A DNA stretch of 64,000 nucleotides. It comes from Ciona intestinalis (lineage: Eukaryota > Chordata > Ascidiacea > Phlebobranchia > Cionidae). The position numbers and the translations under genes were made by a program. How positions within the stretch are numbered: position 1 is the first letter of the stretch; each line of letters opens with the position of its first letter. Location of the stretch: the NCBI RefSeq assembly GCF_000224145.3, contig NC_020175.2, positions 3,238,381 through 3,302,380 of the forward strand. Direction: 5' to 3'. The notes below the pieces were generated by a model. It ran no database searches. It saw only the letters and a list, made by a program, of their open reading frames with translations, and was not told where the DNA came from. Below are positions 51,012 to 63,458 of the stretch, one piece after another.

Positions 51012-51565
51012 CAGTAGCCTATACATCCCAATAGTTTTACTGTTAGAGCCTAATACACAAATCGTTACATGTGCACTTATAGATAAAATCCATCACTATT
51101 CCTCTGTTTTTATTCCTTTTCTACTTTCTCATGTTTCGCATAAGTGCAATCCACGAACCAGTTATTTCAATTTGTTCATTTGTTCCTCCTGCATAATACG
51201 TTTTGCCGTTTACTACGTACATATTTTGTACCACTGCCCTTACAGCCAAGTCAGAAGTCGAGTACAACCAATACAAAAGAGCCATTTTATAAGTTTGTTT
51301 TCACTAACGTTTTGCTTCAAACAACCAAATTTTAATGCATTCTTTTTCTATTATAATTGTCGTATAGTTGCATTGTGAACGACATGCGTTATCTGTAGTA
51401 TGGTTTTCTGTCCTAAGTCGTACTCTATTTTATTGCGTTCATACGTAATGTGCGTCATAAGTCCCTTGTTACACTAAAACTACGGGTTAATGCTTTAAAT
51501 TGCATTCTCGCACTGAACTACACGTACAAGTTCCACTACTTACATTCTACTTAAATCTTATTTGT
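51012..51565. other. Convergent 3' spacer, GPCR to coiled-coil gene
   Basis: C/T-rich on the plus strand, no gene seen. It presumably holds both 3' UTRs. Confidence 0.5.
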
Positions 51566-54500
51566 TTACTTTTCGTTGTAGCACTGATCCGAAACAAAAT
51601 AAAACGTTTCTTCTGCAGGGAAACTGTTCACGCATTTGCCGCCGCTAAAACTGTCACGTAAACATAGAAGTGTCTCGCACCGTAACATAGTTGGTTAGCG
51701 CGCCTGCCTCTAACCCAGAGGTAATGGGTTCAAAGCCCTTGCTGCTACCGTTGTAGGCGTATATTATGTTCTTGGGCAAGACACTTAACGGTAATTGCTC
51801 CAACCCAGTGGTCACTAAAGGATTGTCCAAATTATCAGCCATACATAAAAATAAAAAGTCCTCCCAATAATAATCACCCACAGAGTAACATATACTTAAC
51901 TCGTGAGCTAAAACGAAGTGCATGAAACAGAAAAACGTTACAACGACTGTCGTTTTTCAAATGTTACAACGACAGTCGTTTTTTAGCGAAGTTAGTAATC
52001 TTTCTTACCGTTAGGTGGCACATCAGGTTGCGGGTGTAAAGCTACAGGTATTGGCGGTAATGGTCTCCCTCCGTCGCTCTCCCCATCTGCTACCCAGTTT
52101 TCTACACGGTTTAATCTAGTTCCGATGCTCGTGACGTCATTCGTGACGTCATTTACACGTTCTGATAGTGCGGTTATATCAGAATCTGATGTCACGGACT
52201 CTCGGTCGCCCTCTAACGAACGGTTATGCAGTGCAACCACAGCTTCAAGATCATCGAGTCTTGTTTGGAGCGTTCTTGTCTGTGAAAAAACACTCCGTTA
52301 TATTGCAGTGAAACCTGATTGGGGTAATATAATGATATTTGACTGCTAAACACCAGCTCCAGTGGCGCAATCGGTTAGCGCGCCGTACTTATATAACAGT
52401 ATCGGAGACATGCGGAGGTTGTGAGTTCGAGCCTCACCTGGAGCATTATTTTAACACACTTTTGTCGCAATTGTAGTTAATTTGCGTGCCTGAAACTTAT
52501 TGTTGATTCATTCGTACATTTTCAAACCACCAACCTGCCATACGAATATATATAATAAAGCGTTATTCGAACCTCCTTTTTTGAGACCATACATTTTACA
52601 GTTATTTTAACTAAAATCCACGAACAAATCAGAGCTCCAGTGGCGCAATCGGTTAGCGCGCCGTACTTATATAACAGTATCGGAGAAATGCGGAGGTTGT
52701 GAGTTCGAGCCTCACCTGGAGCATACTTTTACTTACCCTTTGGTTCAGGCTTTGCGTTTGTAATCTCAATTCACGATTCTGTCCACTCAGAATAAGGTTC
52801 TGTTCGCGGATTACGGTACTTAGATCAGTGGCAGCCTGTAAAACGATCCAGTTATATAACCAAAAGGCAGCAAGTATACGTAATTTGATTCTACATTGAT
52901 AACTGTATAAGTAAAAGATACAAATATATAGGAATGTGTTTTATACAACTCATTATGACGTATATCTTATACTCTAATGTAGATTTTATCTGATATTTCT
53001 ATTCAAGTAGTTTCTACTTGTAGCGTGTGTATAACGACTGTCGTTTTGTTGCTAATTTTCTTCTCTTTGATATTAACGCGATTTTCGCTATATGTTCAAA
53101 AAGATATGGAAATAAGTTACCTTTGCTTTTCTCAGCAGTATTTTATTCTGGTGAGTTAATCTTCTCAAAGTTGCGTTCATTATTGTGAGATCCAGAGAAG
53201 ACGGTCCGGATGCAACAGTATCTTCCGTAGGTGGTTGTATTAAATCTGTGGTGAAACGAACTAGTGTGGATGGAATGGTTCTTAACACGGTGTTCATCTA
53301 ACAAAAAATTACAAGGAATTTAGGAAAGTGAAAAAAAAAATATCGTGTAAAATAATTGTTACTTGAAAAAATACGACTAGTAATATATGGAATCTATTGG
53401 TTAACCACACTTGGTCGGTATATAGGTACTAGTAAGAGCAGATCCCGCCGCAAATACGTTATTCTAATTTATAAATCAAGATTATAAATATTTAATGTGC
53501 TTTTGGTATGTAATGAATTCTTGATATATAGTAGGATGGGGGAAGATGGGACACCTTTACATTCTATTTTCTCGTCCTATGTGTTAGTAAACAAAGAACA
53601 TTTAAAGAAATATAAAACTGTATCCCCACGACTCCCATAGACCGTTGTTAATTGTTTAAAACACGACCAGGATATTTGGATATTATGTGCTAAAGGTGTC
53701 CCATCTTCCCCCACCCTACTGTATAGTAAACAGTGCAATCACCTTTTTCACTAAACAGTAAACCGACATCGTCAGCTCCAGTGGCGCAATCGGTTAGCGC
53801 GCCGTACTTATATAACAGTAACGGAGACATGCGGAGGTTGTGAGTTCGAGCCTCACCTGGAGCACTATTTTAAGGCACGTCATATACACGTACATAAATA
53901 TATTTTTGGTTATATACTAAAATACCTCATTTACTGAAGTCTGGACAGTGGCCAGGTTATCTGTGATCGTTTCTTTGAGTTCCAACACAATCTGATCAAC
54001 ATCCGATTGCACACCGGCCGAAATATTTCGTTGCATTTCAGCCATATAAGGCCCGATGTCAATACTTTGGTTTCCAATACGAGATGAGATATTGTTGGGA
54101 AGACATGCATCTTCAATGCTAGCAAGTCGGTCTGAACAATTTAAATATAATATATGTTGTATAAAACATTTTGTATTGTTTTGTTCGGTATATGGAATGA
54201 TTAGCAAACTGCAGGCGCTCCAGTGGCGCAATCGGTTAGCGCGCCGTACTTATATAACAGTATCGGAGAAATGCGGAGGTTGTGAGTTCGAGCCTCACCT
54301 GGAGCACGGTTTATGCTTTTTAAATAATAAACAACCAAAAGACAATTTTGATTGGTAGTGCTATATGAGATATGTTATGACCTTATTAAATCATATATAG
54401 CCCACTCAATTTGTTTTCAGTTTCATTATGTATTAGGTAGGCCACGATGAAACATAATTTTTGTGTATGCTTTTGTAATCAACGTGTGTTTTCACAATAT

Positions 54501-55280
54501 GGATTAAAACACAAGCACTCAGAGCTCCAGTGGCGCAATCGGTTAGCGCGCCGTACTTATATAACAGTATCGGAGAAATGCGGAGGTTGTGAGTTCGAGC
54601 CTCACCTGGAGCAAGATTTTATACAAAATACGTTTTGCAGCGACGCAAATATAGCCCGGTTTGTTCTTAATTTCGTTCGTCTGGTTCGTGGAAAATAGGC
54701 CAAAACACCAATTGAAGCTTTACAATATGAATACGATATTAAAATTCCGAATATGGTTATATTTCTACAATCTGACAGACGAGCTCCAGTGGCGCAATCG
54801 GTTAGCGCGCCGTACTTATATAACAGTATCGGAGAAATGCGGAGGTTGTGAGTTCGAGCCTCACCTGGAGCACTATTTTTTGGCTTCAAACTAATCACAG
54901 CAGCACTTAAAAATGCTACATCAACACACGACGCTATGCAATCAAACTTTGTTTAATTTACTGGTCTTACTTTGCAAAGCGGTTTCAAACTTGTTGATTT
55001 TTCTTTTAAGTTTGCATCCGTCTGGACATGCAGGCTGTAATAATAATTCGATAAATATAAAATGTGTTTACCCAAACTATTTATGTTGGTCACTGTATTA
55101 CAATATATTAACTGGCACACTGTTAAGTCTAAACTGCAGCTATATAATAAACCATACCTTAGTTCTTGGTTTCCTTCTTTCACGTAGTATGTTAAATGCA
55201 TCGTCTGAAGAAACAGCGAAAGTTTCTTTACATAGCGCTAACATAGTACCCAGTACTGATATACAGAGAAACAGTTTCAT
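51566..55280 (-). CDS. Secreted coiled-coil protein of unknown function (hosts six intronic tRNA genes)
   Basis: Seven exons join in phase: 55158-55280, 54971-55034, 53926-54131, 53121-53297, 52737-52835, 52009-52279 and, tentatively, 51566-51612, giving 328 residues. The first six join with good GT-AG sites; the last was picked only by phase and could be wrong. The signal peptide is MKLFLCISVLGTMLALC. Then come a basic patch (RERRKPRTK), a small cysteine motif (PACPDGCKLKRK), and mostly heptad-like helix (RLASIEDA; LILSGQNRELRLQTQSL; LDDLEAVVALHNRSLEG; ALSERVNDVTNDVTSIGTRL). A Pro-rich end reads RPLPPIPVALHPQPDVPPN. Several N-x-S/T sites fit an extracellular, oligomeric protein. No family recognised. 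Confidence 0.7.
51664..51992 (+). mobile_element. Full-length tRNA-derived SINE
   Basis: Head 'acatagttggttagcgcgcc' (A box) and 'taatgggttcaaagccc' (B box), the standard body, and a short tandem copy of 'acaacgactgtcgttttt' at the 3' end. It lies in the last intron of the coiled-coil gene. Confidence 0.85.
52356..52445 (+). tRNA. tRNA-Ile (anticodon UAU), intron-containing, copy 1
   Basis: 90 bp. Acceptor stem GCTCCAG/CTGGAGC with discriminator A, D arm GCGC/GCGC, T arm GTGAG-TTCGAGC-CTCAC. The anticodon stem CCGTA/TGCGG encloses TAT and an intron of about 16-17 nt just 3' of the anticodon, as in other animal tRNA-Ile(UAU) genes. A TTTT terminator follows. Antisense, inside an intron of the coiled-coil gene. 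Reads AUA codons. Confidence 0.95.
52634..52723 (+). tRNA. tRNA-Ile (UAU), copy 2
   Basis: Same 90-bp structure; the intron reads ...GGAGAAATG instead of GGAGACATG. It shares the intron with copy 1 and ends only 14 bp from coding exon 52737-52835. TTTT follows within 6 bp. Confidence 0.95.
53525..53724 (-). mobile_element. MITE copy (coiled-coil gene intron)
   Basis: Full-length with clean termini; 50 bp before tRNA copy 3. Confidence 0.9.
53775..53864 (+). tRNA. tRNA-Ile (UAU), copy 3
   Basis: Same structure; the intron differs by one base (CAGTAACGG). Antisense in the intron between exons 53121-53297 and 53926-54131. A TTTT run follows. Confidence 0.95.
54217..54306 (+). tRNA. tRNA-Ile (UAU), copy 4
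   Basis: Identical to copy 2 across the gene. Antisense, in the intron between exons 53926-54131 and 54971-55034. The nearest T run is weaker (TTTA, then TTTTT about 15 bp on). Confidence 0.95.
54524..54613 (+). tRNA. tRNA-Ile (UAU), copy 5
   Basis: Identical to copy 2; same host intron as copy 4; TTTT follows within 8 bp. Confidence 0.95.
54783..54872 (+). tRNA. tRNA-Ile (UAU), copy 6
   Basis: Identical to copy 2; same host intron as copies 4 and 5; TTTTTT follows. Flanking sequences of the copies do not match beyond a few bases. Confidence 0.95.
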
Positions 55281-56678
55281 GTTCTTGGTCTGTATTCGCC
55301 TATGGACAGCAGTGATAATATGTTATTGAACAACTAATCCTAATCACAGACACGGCGCGCTAAGGGCTGGCGACACTTCGCGTAATCATTAACTGATAAA
55401 TCTGGTTAAATACACCAAAAATCTTGCTGTTGTATACGATTAGTCTTACAAACTCCGTCCTCACTGACTGGTAAACATAACTCTTTGCACTAAACCGAAG
55501 TACTGTTTGTGTTTGCCACGTTGGAATCTTGGCTGAGACCGCAAAAACTGCGAGGTTCGCTACGCTTCGATGTATCACCGTTTCTTCTCAAAACATGTGC
55601 GGCGCCTTTGGAGCGCTTTCACACGTGCCCGCTCACACACTGCAGGAGCGTGTGCCTTACTAAACAGTATTTTATGTTCATACACTCTATACATTTACGG
55701 TTTAACTGTACACACTTGTTTTAAAGGCGTAATTTTATTACTTTTTTTATTTGAGTATTTTAGAACGTGCACTATTTTCCACTTATAATTGTATTAGCCA
55801 GATAAAGTTATACACTATAAAGTTATATATTTTTCTTGCTACTACGAAGGCTAAACGAAATTGCGACCATCTTAGAAAGAATTCTCATCCATACATCGCA
55901 TATGATAAAGCTGTACATATTGGAAGCAATGTAAAAAAAAGCTTTTTATGAACAAAACGTACGTTAATTAATATGAGGCAGATACAATGTTGAGCAGCCA
56001 AAGCTATAAATATTTAACTCTTTGTTTGAAAAACGTATAATGAAAAAATGTTTATTTACTAATGTTACTGCTTGAATATCAAATGCAATAGTGAGAAAAT
56101 TGCAGGTTTGTGGTAATAGGTTAGCTGTGTAATGTAATAAATCTGAGACAACATTATAGTAACTAAATATGGCAATAGTGATTGTGCAGTTAAATGTAAA
56201 AGAATTGTTTTTGCAGCATTGCAGAATGGTATGAAAAATGTTAAAATGTGAATACATGTTAAAATTTTTTTTTTTTTTAAATTACACATTAATGGTAAAA
56301 GCATGACCGTTACTTTCCCGAAAACTATATTCATAAGTTTTTTATGTGAATCAAATTTGGGGGAGCATACCAACTTACTTTGAGGTTTAAAAAACACTGC
56401 TTGGAAGAAAAGAAATGAAGGCAATACTAAATACAATAAAGTATATATAGATTAAAATGCTCGCAAAAATTAATGACTGACATAATAGATTAGATAAAAC
56501 ATCGAAATTGGGACAACACCACTAAAAATCAAATTTAACTGAAGCACTTATAGTAAGACACTGATATCATGGCAGTACGTATTTCCTGATCAGTACGACT
56601 TAATACGAGAAGTTTCAAGAACAAGCAACAAGTATATCACTGTGTAAAGTCGCAGCATCTTTCTGTTTTCATTTGAAT
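55281..56678. other. Spacer between the coiled-coil gene and the K+ channel
   Basis: The proximal part (to ~55640) is GC-richer and probably the promoter of the minus-strand coiled-coil gene. The rest is AT-rich and presumably holds the 3' UTR of the channel. No repeat recognised. Confidence 0.5.
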
Positions 56679-59600
56679 TTATTTAGTACCGGGTGAACCG
56701 GTATTTGAGGACTCTCTGCTTTTTAAACTTGTGGTTTCATTTAAGGAATTGATTTCTTTGTTGGTGTGGTTACCATTGGATATTGAGTTTTTCGGTGAGT
56801 CGGCAACAGCAGCAGCAATTTCCGCATTCTCTCCATCTGGGTCTTCATAATTCCCTAACTTTTTCTTTATCATCAAACCTGTAATAAGTAATATGTGAGA
56901 ATGGAGCATAGTTAGAACATAATACACAACAGGATGCACGCATAACATTTTACCAAGAAAAATGTTGACATTTTAGAAGCAGGTAAATCAGTATATACTG
57001 TGTATAATTAAAACATGGCGTGTTATAAGTCAAAGTATATTTCCAATTGTTTATTTATAAAACCACTTTAAATAGGAGTAGCCTAATGAAACCAATATGC
57101 AAATACAGACATTGATTTTTTGCATACCTCTTTGTCGAAATCGCTCTGTTAAAAAATTAATGACTGTAGCCATGTAAGCAAGTCCAAACAGTATCCAGAA
57201 ATATACCATGACTCGGTAAAGTGGTGTATACTTTATGCGTGGGTTGTCTCCTGAAAAAGTTATTTATTAAGTCATTTTGTTATAGGTATGAATACCTAAT
57301 AGAAATCCACTATACAATATTTAAAGCTTGAGGAAGTAAAAGCTGTTTTAAAATCTTGGGAAGTAATTAGCCTTTTAGTTAAAACGCCAATTCAATTGTT
57401 AACTTTATTTATGCATAGCGTATAACTAACCATTGTGACTCACCTACTACAAAATCCCCAAAACCAATCGTGGTAAGGGTGATAATTGCATAATATAGGC
57501 TGTCACCGAATGTCCACTGTTCAGCAACAGATATAATGGCTGCGGGTATGCAGCAGAATAGCACAAAGCCCACGGTGGAGAAAACAACAAAAAGCAACAG
57601 GTGTTTCATTAATGGCTGCATATCCTGTATTAGAATAACAGGAAATCAATATTGTGAGTTACGTAGAAATTTCCGTTCCCATGTGTATTGTTATCTTTGA
57701 CATTACTGAGATATTCATCCTGCTCTGGCAAAAGTATTGACATATGCCACAGTTTCAACAGTTCATTTACAATGAAACACACAATACAAGATTGTACAAT
57801 AAAGTATAGGAATGTCTGTTAAACCTTTACATAACATTACTGTTATCAAGTGTTTTGAATATTATAACAAAATATGAATATTATATTTCCTAGTACCTAT
57901 TCAAAAGTCAACAGTCAATACCTTTATACAAACATTAAAACCTGGTGGGTAGTACTTTCTTCAATGGGCTATGTTTTTCTGGTTTTTCTCACTTTTTCTT
58001 CAGACTATTTTTTAACATTATAATTCCTTGCTGATTAATGTGTATTTTTAAATTAAAAGAGACCCCCCCCCAACTTTAATGTTGCTCTAACACACTACTT
58101 TGAATTTAGACCAATAACTTTTTTTACTTTTACACATACACCATAAAAGCTTTCTTATATAAATACACTGTAAAACTATGGAGTAGCAACAAAAATTATT
58201 TATTTAAAATCTATGTCTTTTAGGTAGACACATTTTTCATTTTAAAAAGCGTTTATTTTAAAATTCATGTAATTTTGCTGAAATAATGTTGTCTAGTCTA
58301 TAAATTGACCTTTTCATATGCAAATGGTAAAATATATCAACTAGCTAAATGTAAATATAATTTCCCAATTGCACTGTGTTCATGTGTTGTATTGACTAGG
58401 TTCTATGCTGTATAACATATACTAGGTCTATGCTGTATAAGTGTATAACATATGTTTTCCATGTACATGTCTTCATTTCTTCATGCTTTTGTTTGTATAC
58501 ACCATCTGGAAGCTGAATTCGTAATCAGAATGTTCTAAACAACTAAGATTGTACTATAACTAGATACCGACTAAGCTTATTTTCTTTACACCCTCACTCT
58601 TGTCTTTTCACTTAAATCTGCATCACTAAAAAATAATTCAAATTACAAACTGATATTGACCGCTGTTAGCAGTTTTTGTGGCTTAATTAGTATTGTTTAC
58701 TTGGAAAATTAAAGCTAATATTAGGGATGCACATTACATAATTTCGAATCCATGAGATTCGAATCTAATTACGGGATTCGGTATTCTGTTTAATGACGTC
58801 ATAACACGTCATCTCATATACTATATTAACAATTTTTGAAACTTATTAATTTAAAAAAAAAATATTTTTGTGTTTGTGGGACTTTCGAGAGAAAACGTTT
58901 TGTAACGTCTTTTCATAGCCTGCTATACGTTTGATGACGCAAAAACTACCCAATAGTACAATTTTTGATCATTTTACAGCTCATGTTCCAACAAGGCTGC
59001 TATGAAAGAGTCAATAAACTGACTTTTGTGGGTAAAATTATTTTTCCTATAAATATAAAAAGATTCGAAATTCTAGATTCGAAATTCTAGATTCGGAATT
59101 CTAGATTCGAATTAAAGTATTCTAGGATATCCTAGAATACCTAATTATTCTGTAATGTGCATCCCTAGCTAATATTAGGATATGATGTGTGTAGAATGAC
59201 CAACTTCCTTTGGATGTGTTGTGAATAGGGTATACCATGAATGGTGAGACATTAAATATGTCAAATTAATTAACCTACATTACAGTATTTACAAGAGCCA
59301 TTAATCTTTAATATGACTTAGTTTAGGAATAGAAAAATATAAATTTTTCTAAGTAATCAATAGACTATATTTGTTTTACTATATCTGTAACATTAGTAAT
59401 CGTATCAATTTTTTAGGAAATAAAAGTTAAACTGACCTTCTCATCAACTTTGTTTGTGCCTTTTTTCAGCACCAGACTAAACCGTTCACTTAATCCTGAG
59501 AACATTATGGCAAAAAGAGGAATCCCGAAAAGAGCGTAGATGACACAGAAAGCACGACTGCCGGTCGAAGTCGGGGTAATGTGTCCATAACCTGGTTAAT

Positions 59601-60649
59601 ATGAAAATAAAAAATCTATTTATTACATAACAGTAGTACCTTTGGAAGATAGATAGGATTCTTTTACTAACTAGTTTGATCCAATATTATTAAGGTTATT
59701 AAGGCCATGCCCATATATTACCACTGCATTTTAAAATTTACTTGCCGAATGCCTAGACAGTTGGGCAGATATTTTTGTATTACAAAAACTTTGGACTACT
59801 ATAAGACTATAAAAAATATACAAACTCGTTAATTAAAGTAAGCATAAAATTTACCTATGGTAGTTACAATGGTACCAGAGAAAAAGAAAGCACTCTGAAA
59901 ATCCCAGTTTCTAGTTTTGCAAGTCACATTTTGTAAAATTGGAATTCCTTTATCATAATATGTCATCATAACCTAAACAGAAATGGTCTTTTACTGAAGT
60001 GAAATTCATGAATTGAACAATTAAGCTTCCGGTTGCATAGGCTATAAAAAGGATATAAAACAACTACAGAAAAAAGGCAACAAACGACAGTAATGTAACT
60101 TTTAATAAATATCTTGTATTTATTATTTGAAAAAAAAAACAAGCTATAAGGCCAAAAAGAAGCTATGATGCCAAAACATATATGCAATAACTATATAAAA
60201 ATAAACAAGGTACATACTTCTATAAGATTTACAAGCTGATTGCGTGTAAGGTTACCAAACTTTAAATTTGAAATTGCGGTGTTCAAAGCTGTCTTCGATT
60301 CTCGACAGTGCTGTACTTCCATTGGGCCTTCAATAGCATTGAAAACTCCTGCTCCAATTAAAAGATATGCGAAATATGCCACCACCAAAACGAACAGCGT
60401 TTTTAGCTCCATCGGCGACGTCTAAAATGTCTTGCCTAATTAAAAACACACAAAAATTGGCTCACTGACCTCACGACCACATCCCAAGGCGTCAAGTAAT
60501 GTTTGATCATCTGAACACCAATCGCACTCAGATACCGAGTCGAATCGAGAAAAAGGCTGCGGGGGGTTTCCCATGAACGAAGACCTACGTTTTTGCGACG
60601 TTGGAAATTTCTGTATAGTAGTCAGCTTTTTAAAATCTTTGTCTATCAT
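56679..60649 (-). CDS. Two-pore-domain potassium channel (K2P/KCNK, TREK/TALK-like)
   Basis: Seven exons join in phase: 60470-60649, 60218-60421, 59855-59972, 59437-59591, 57444-57624, 57128-57250 and 56679-56878, giving 386 residues. K2P dimers carry background K+ current. The order is: cytosolic N-terminus of ~63 residues, TM1 (TLFVLVVAYFAYLLIGAGVF), extracellular cap helices, pore 1 TTIGYG (165-170), TM2, TM3, pore 2 TTIGFGD (270-276), TM4 (VMVYFWILFGLAYMA) and a hydrophilic C-terminus of ~65 residues. Both filters are intact. The extra cytosolic N-terminus, with KRRSS and Ser-rich stretches, is longer than usual. The exact KCNK subtype is uncertain. The start is the first ATG in frame. 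Confidence 0.93.
58722..59167. mobile_element. hAT-like non-autonomous element (K+ channel intron 4)
   Basis: A 446-bp element with terminal inverted repeats TAGGGATGCACATTACA / TGTAATGTGCATCCCTA and an exact 8-bp target duplication GCTAATAT at 58714-58721 and 59168-59175. An 8-bp duplication is the hAT signature. No transposase. Near the right end 'gattcgaaattcta' is repeated three times. Confidence 0.92.
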
Positions 60650-61615
60650 AACACGGATAATACTAGCCACAATTCAATTTGTGTTGGACCAAGGACGACC
60701 AAAACGACTGACCTATCTTTCTACTGCTACACGTAACGGCTGGAACTTATAAATCACCATTTCCGCCTGTGTGACGTTTTTTTTTCGGATATCGTGAAAT
60801 CGAAATGTACTTGATTCTGTTTGGTTTTCCCTTCAAGTCAAAAACTTTCTGGTTTCCCTTCAAGTCAAAAATAGTATGGGTTCCACTGTAATCCACATAT
60901 ATGACGCTCTCATATTCCTATACTTTTAATTTTGTTGTACTAAAAATATAGCCTACAGCCCTACATCATATAAAATTTCCAACAGTTAACATAAAACATT
61001 TTATTATCTTGTGTAGTGCATATAGCGTACTTCTAAATAATCGCACAAAGCAAGCAAAAGAGATTTTTAAACAGTAAAACAAAATATAAAACTTTCTGCG
61101 TTTAAAAAACATACAATCATATTTTGGGGTTGTTTTTTTAAGTAACTGCAGATTAGGTAACGTTTAAATAACTTGATAATACCAATATATTTAGGAAAAT
61201 TAGGTACAGTGCTGTTTGATAGGCAGTCTTAGTATTTTGTGTTATAACTGATAAAAGCAAAGAAAAGGGGATTAGGCAAGTAACATACAGAATACAGCAA
61301 ATAAGCAATCTGCCAAAAGCATTTTACATGGTAACAGTATGCCCGAATTTTGAACTTTAGTTAACTGCATAAGAATAACTCATAGCCTAGTCAAATGACA
61401 CATTAAATATTGAAGTGACGGGTTAATGTTTTAGCATACGAATTTAAAGCATAAAACAGTTTTTACCTGCGGGTAGGTGACTATATACCAACAAAAAGAT
61501 ACTGCATTTACCATATTTATCAATAGTGTTCCTTATGTCTGAAGACTATCAGTGTAACTACATTTTAACAATGTCACACTAGATTTTGTTTTTTAAACAA
61601 CTGGACACCTATGTC
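60650..61615. other. Spacer between K+ channel and SWEET genes
   Basis: Promoter of the channel and 3' UTR of the SWEET gene. The only structure seen is a ~25-bp direct repeat ('ttcccttcaagtcaaaaa') at about 60826-60873. Confidence 0.5.
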
Positions 61616-62437
61616 TCATACTGAATGAGGAAGGCCAGGAGATGATGGATATTTATAGAAAAGATAAAACCGGGAAAAAGCTGCAAAGAATCCAAGAACA
61701 TTTGGAATCTGAAATAATAAAATATGTTGTAATACATATATACACTGCAGCTTATGTACCTGTTTTGTATTATCATTGGGCATCATTTTATTTAACCATT
61801 TCCTGACAGGAAACCAATTAATTATAAGTTTGTTTCATTTCTAAATTATAATGCACTCATTTAACAACAGCCACATTATATATACTTTGAAAACTTACAA
61901 TGATGAAGTTATCATGTAAAACAAGTCCAAACATTGTCCACATAGCAGAACACAGGGATGCAGTGACAGTAAGTGGTAATGAAATGGTAGCCGTTGATTT
62001 ATTTGCAATAACAGTATTCTGTAAGGGAAAATTTGTTGATTTATTTAATTTTGCCACAATTTTTTCTACTTTACTAAAATAATTCTTAGCATAGCAATAA
62101 AGTATAATGAATAAACGTTATACTCAAATGCCTATATATCTAAAATATACTCTGTTCCACGAATTGCTAAATGTCAACAAAAGCTACATTTTTAAACGAT
62201 TAAACTTTACAAAAGTGATTAAAAAATACTTACTATTTCTGCAAGTGGAGAGGCAAACATGAAGATAGTAACAGTACAGCAGATGATTCCAGTTACATTG
62301 ATAGCATCAATGACATTTGCAAATTGTGTGATGATGTACCATGTGATCGCTGCAGCCCCACCACATACACTTGATTGCACCAAAGGTTTGGACTGGAATA
62401 AAAATTCCACATAATGAAACATATATATATACAAAAT

Positions 62438-62474
<37 letters not shown>

Positions 62475-63135
62475 CTATATATTGGTCAATATATTAAGTT
62501 TAGGGGCAATAAAATGAGTTTCTAAAGATAAATACAGTAACAGTTAAACTGTCAGATAATTAAAGCCTGTATAGTATGCATACACATACTGATTTTATCG
62601 ATTAAAATGAATTCCATCCCAGGTCTGTATGGTAATGATTTAGCATAGGCTACCTTGTCTGCTGCAAAGAATATGTACACGGCCATGTAGAGAGTTTGCA
62701 GTCCGGCACCAATTGTATTCACAAACACAACAGTAAAGTTTACGGTCATTTTTCCATAAATTATCCAGCCAATTGCGCTAAAAATAAACAAATTTTAGAA
62801 ATCCAAAATTAAACAATAAAGTTGCCTAAGGTGTACCATAAAAATCGTTATGGAATACTCATTTTGACCAATAATTTAAGACTTACTTTACATTTGTAAT
62901 CAAATATGGAAGAAATGGAATGTTTTTAGTCGTCTTTTTCTTCATCATTTCCATACATTGTGGGCTGCAAAATAAAGTAATAACAGGTAATCTTTGTTTG
63001 TTCTTGTTATGTAATGAAAAAGCAATTAAAAAGCTACACTAGTGTCGAAATGTGCACTCACATGCCAGTAGCAAACATGATTATTGTAACAGCTATACAG
63101 CCATTTGAAAAGAAACTAATCCAAAACTCCGCCAT
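61616..63135 (-). CDS. SLC50A1: SWEET sugar transporter (MtN3/saliva family)
   Basis: Six exons join in phase: 63062-63135, 62887-62964, 62654-62777, 62234-62392, 61899-62018 and 61616-61708, giving 215 residues, the normal animal length. SWEETs are seven-TM facilitators made of two MtN3 triple-helix repeats joined by TM4, moving glucose down its gradient at plasma membrane or Golgi. Seen: FATGM after TM1, the loop KKKTTKNIPFLPYL, NAIGWIIYGKM, VNTIGAGLQ, FASPLAEI before the second repeat's KSTATISLPL, WTMFGLVLHDNFI, and PNVLGFF. A Ciona member of this family (Ci-Rga) has been described as needed for tissue differentiation; I recall this and cannot confirm identity here. It is divergent from the SLC44 gene. 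Confidence 0.93.
62443..62471. repeat. (TA)n simple repeat
   Basis: Pure TA run of about 29 bp in SWEET intron 3. Confidence 0.85.
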
Positions 63136-63458
63136 TTCTTTGTTTTTTCCAACAGTTGCAACGAAGTTTTAAACTAGATACCCTGAAAAAGTAAACTATT
63201 AAGGCATGTTTCGGACGTTTAAGTTACGAAAAGCGTTCAATTGCTAAATCCGTGCAAAAAATTCCTGTCGGATTTGTTTTGGTAATAAGTGGCGAAGCAT
63301 GACCTGTGTAATTCCCACTGTCGAAAATTATCTGCTCCCCAAACTCGAAACACATTTGCTTTTACAATAAATGTGGTTCATAATGTACCATTGTGAAGTC
63401 AGCTAGTGATGCCATAGCAATAAACTATAGCATGTTTTCATTATTGTCGGAAGTTAAT
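63136..63458. promoter_or_regulatory. Shared divergent promoter, SWEET / SLC44
   Basis: Only about 320 bp separates the two start codons, which point away from each other, so both core promoters must lie here. No TATA box was recognised on either side. Confidence 0.5.

Noticed and set aside
52356-54872. Regularly repeated ~90-bp units taken at first as a CRISPR-like array
   Set aside because: They fold as tRNA-Ile(UAU) genes with irregular spacing inside introns; the sequence is animal.
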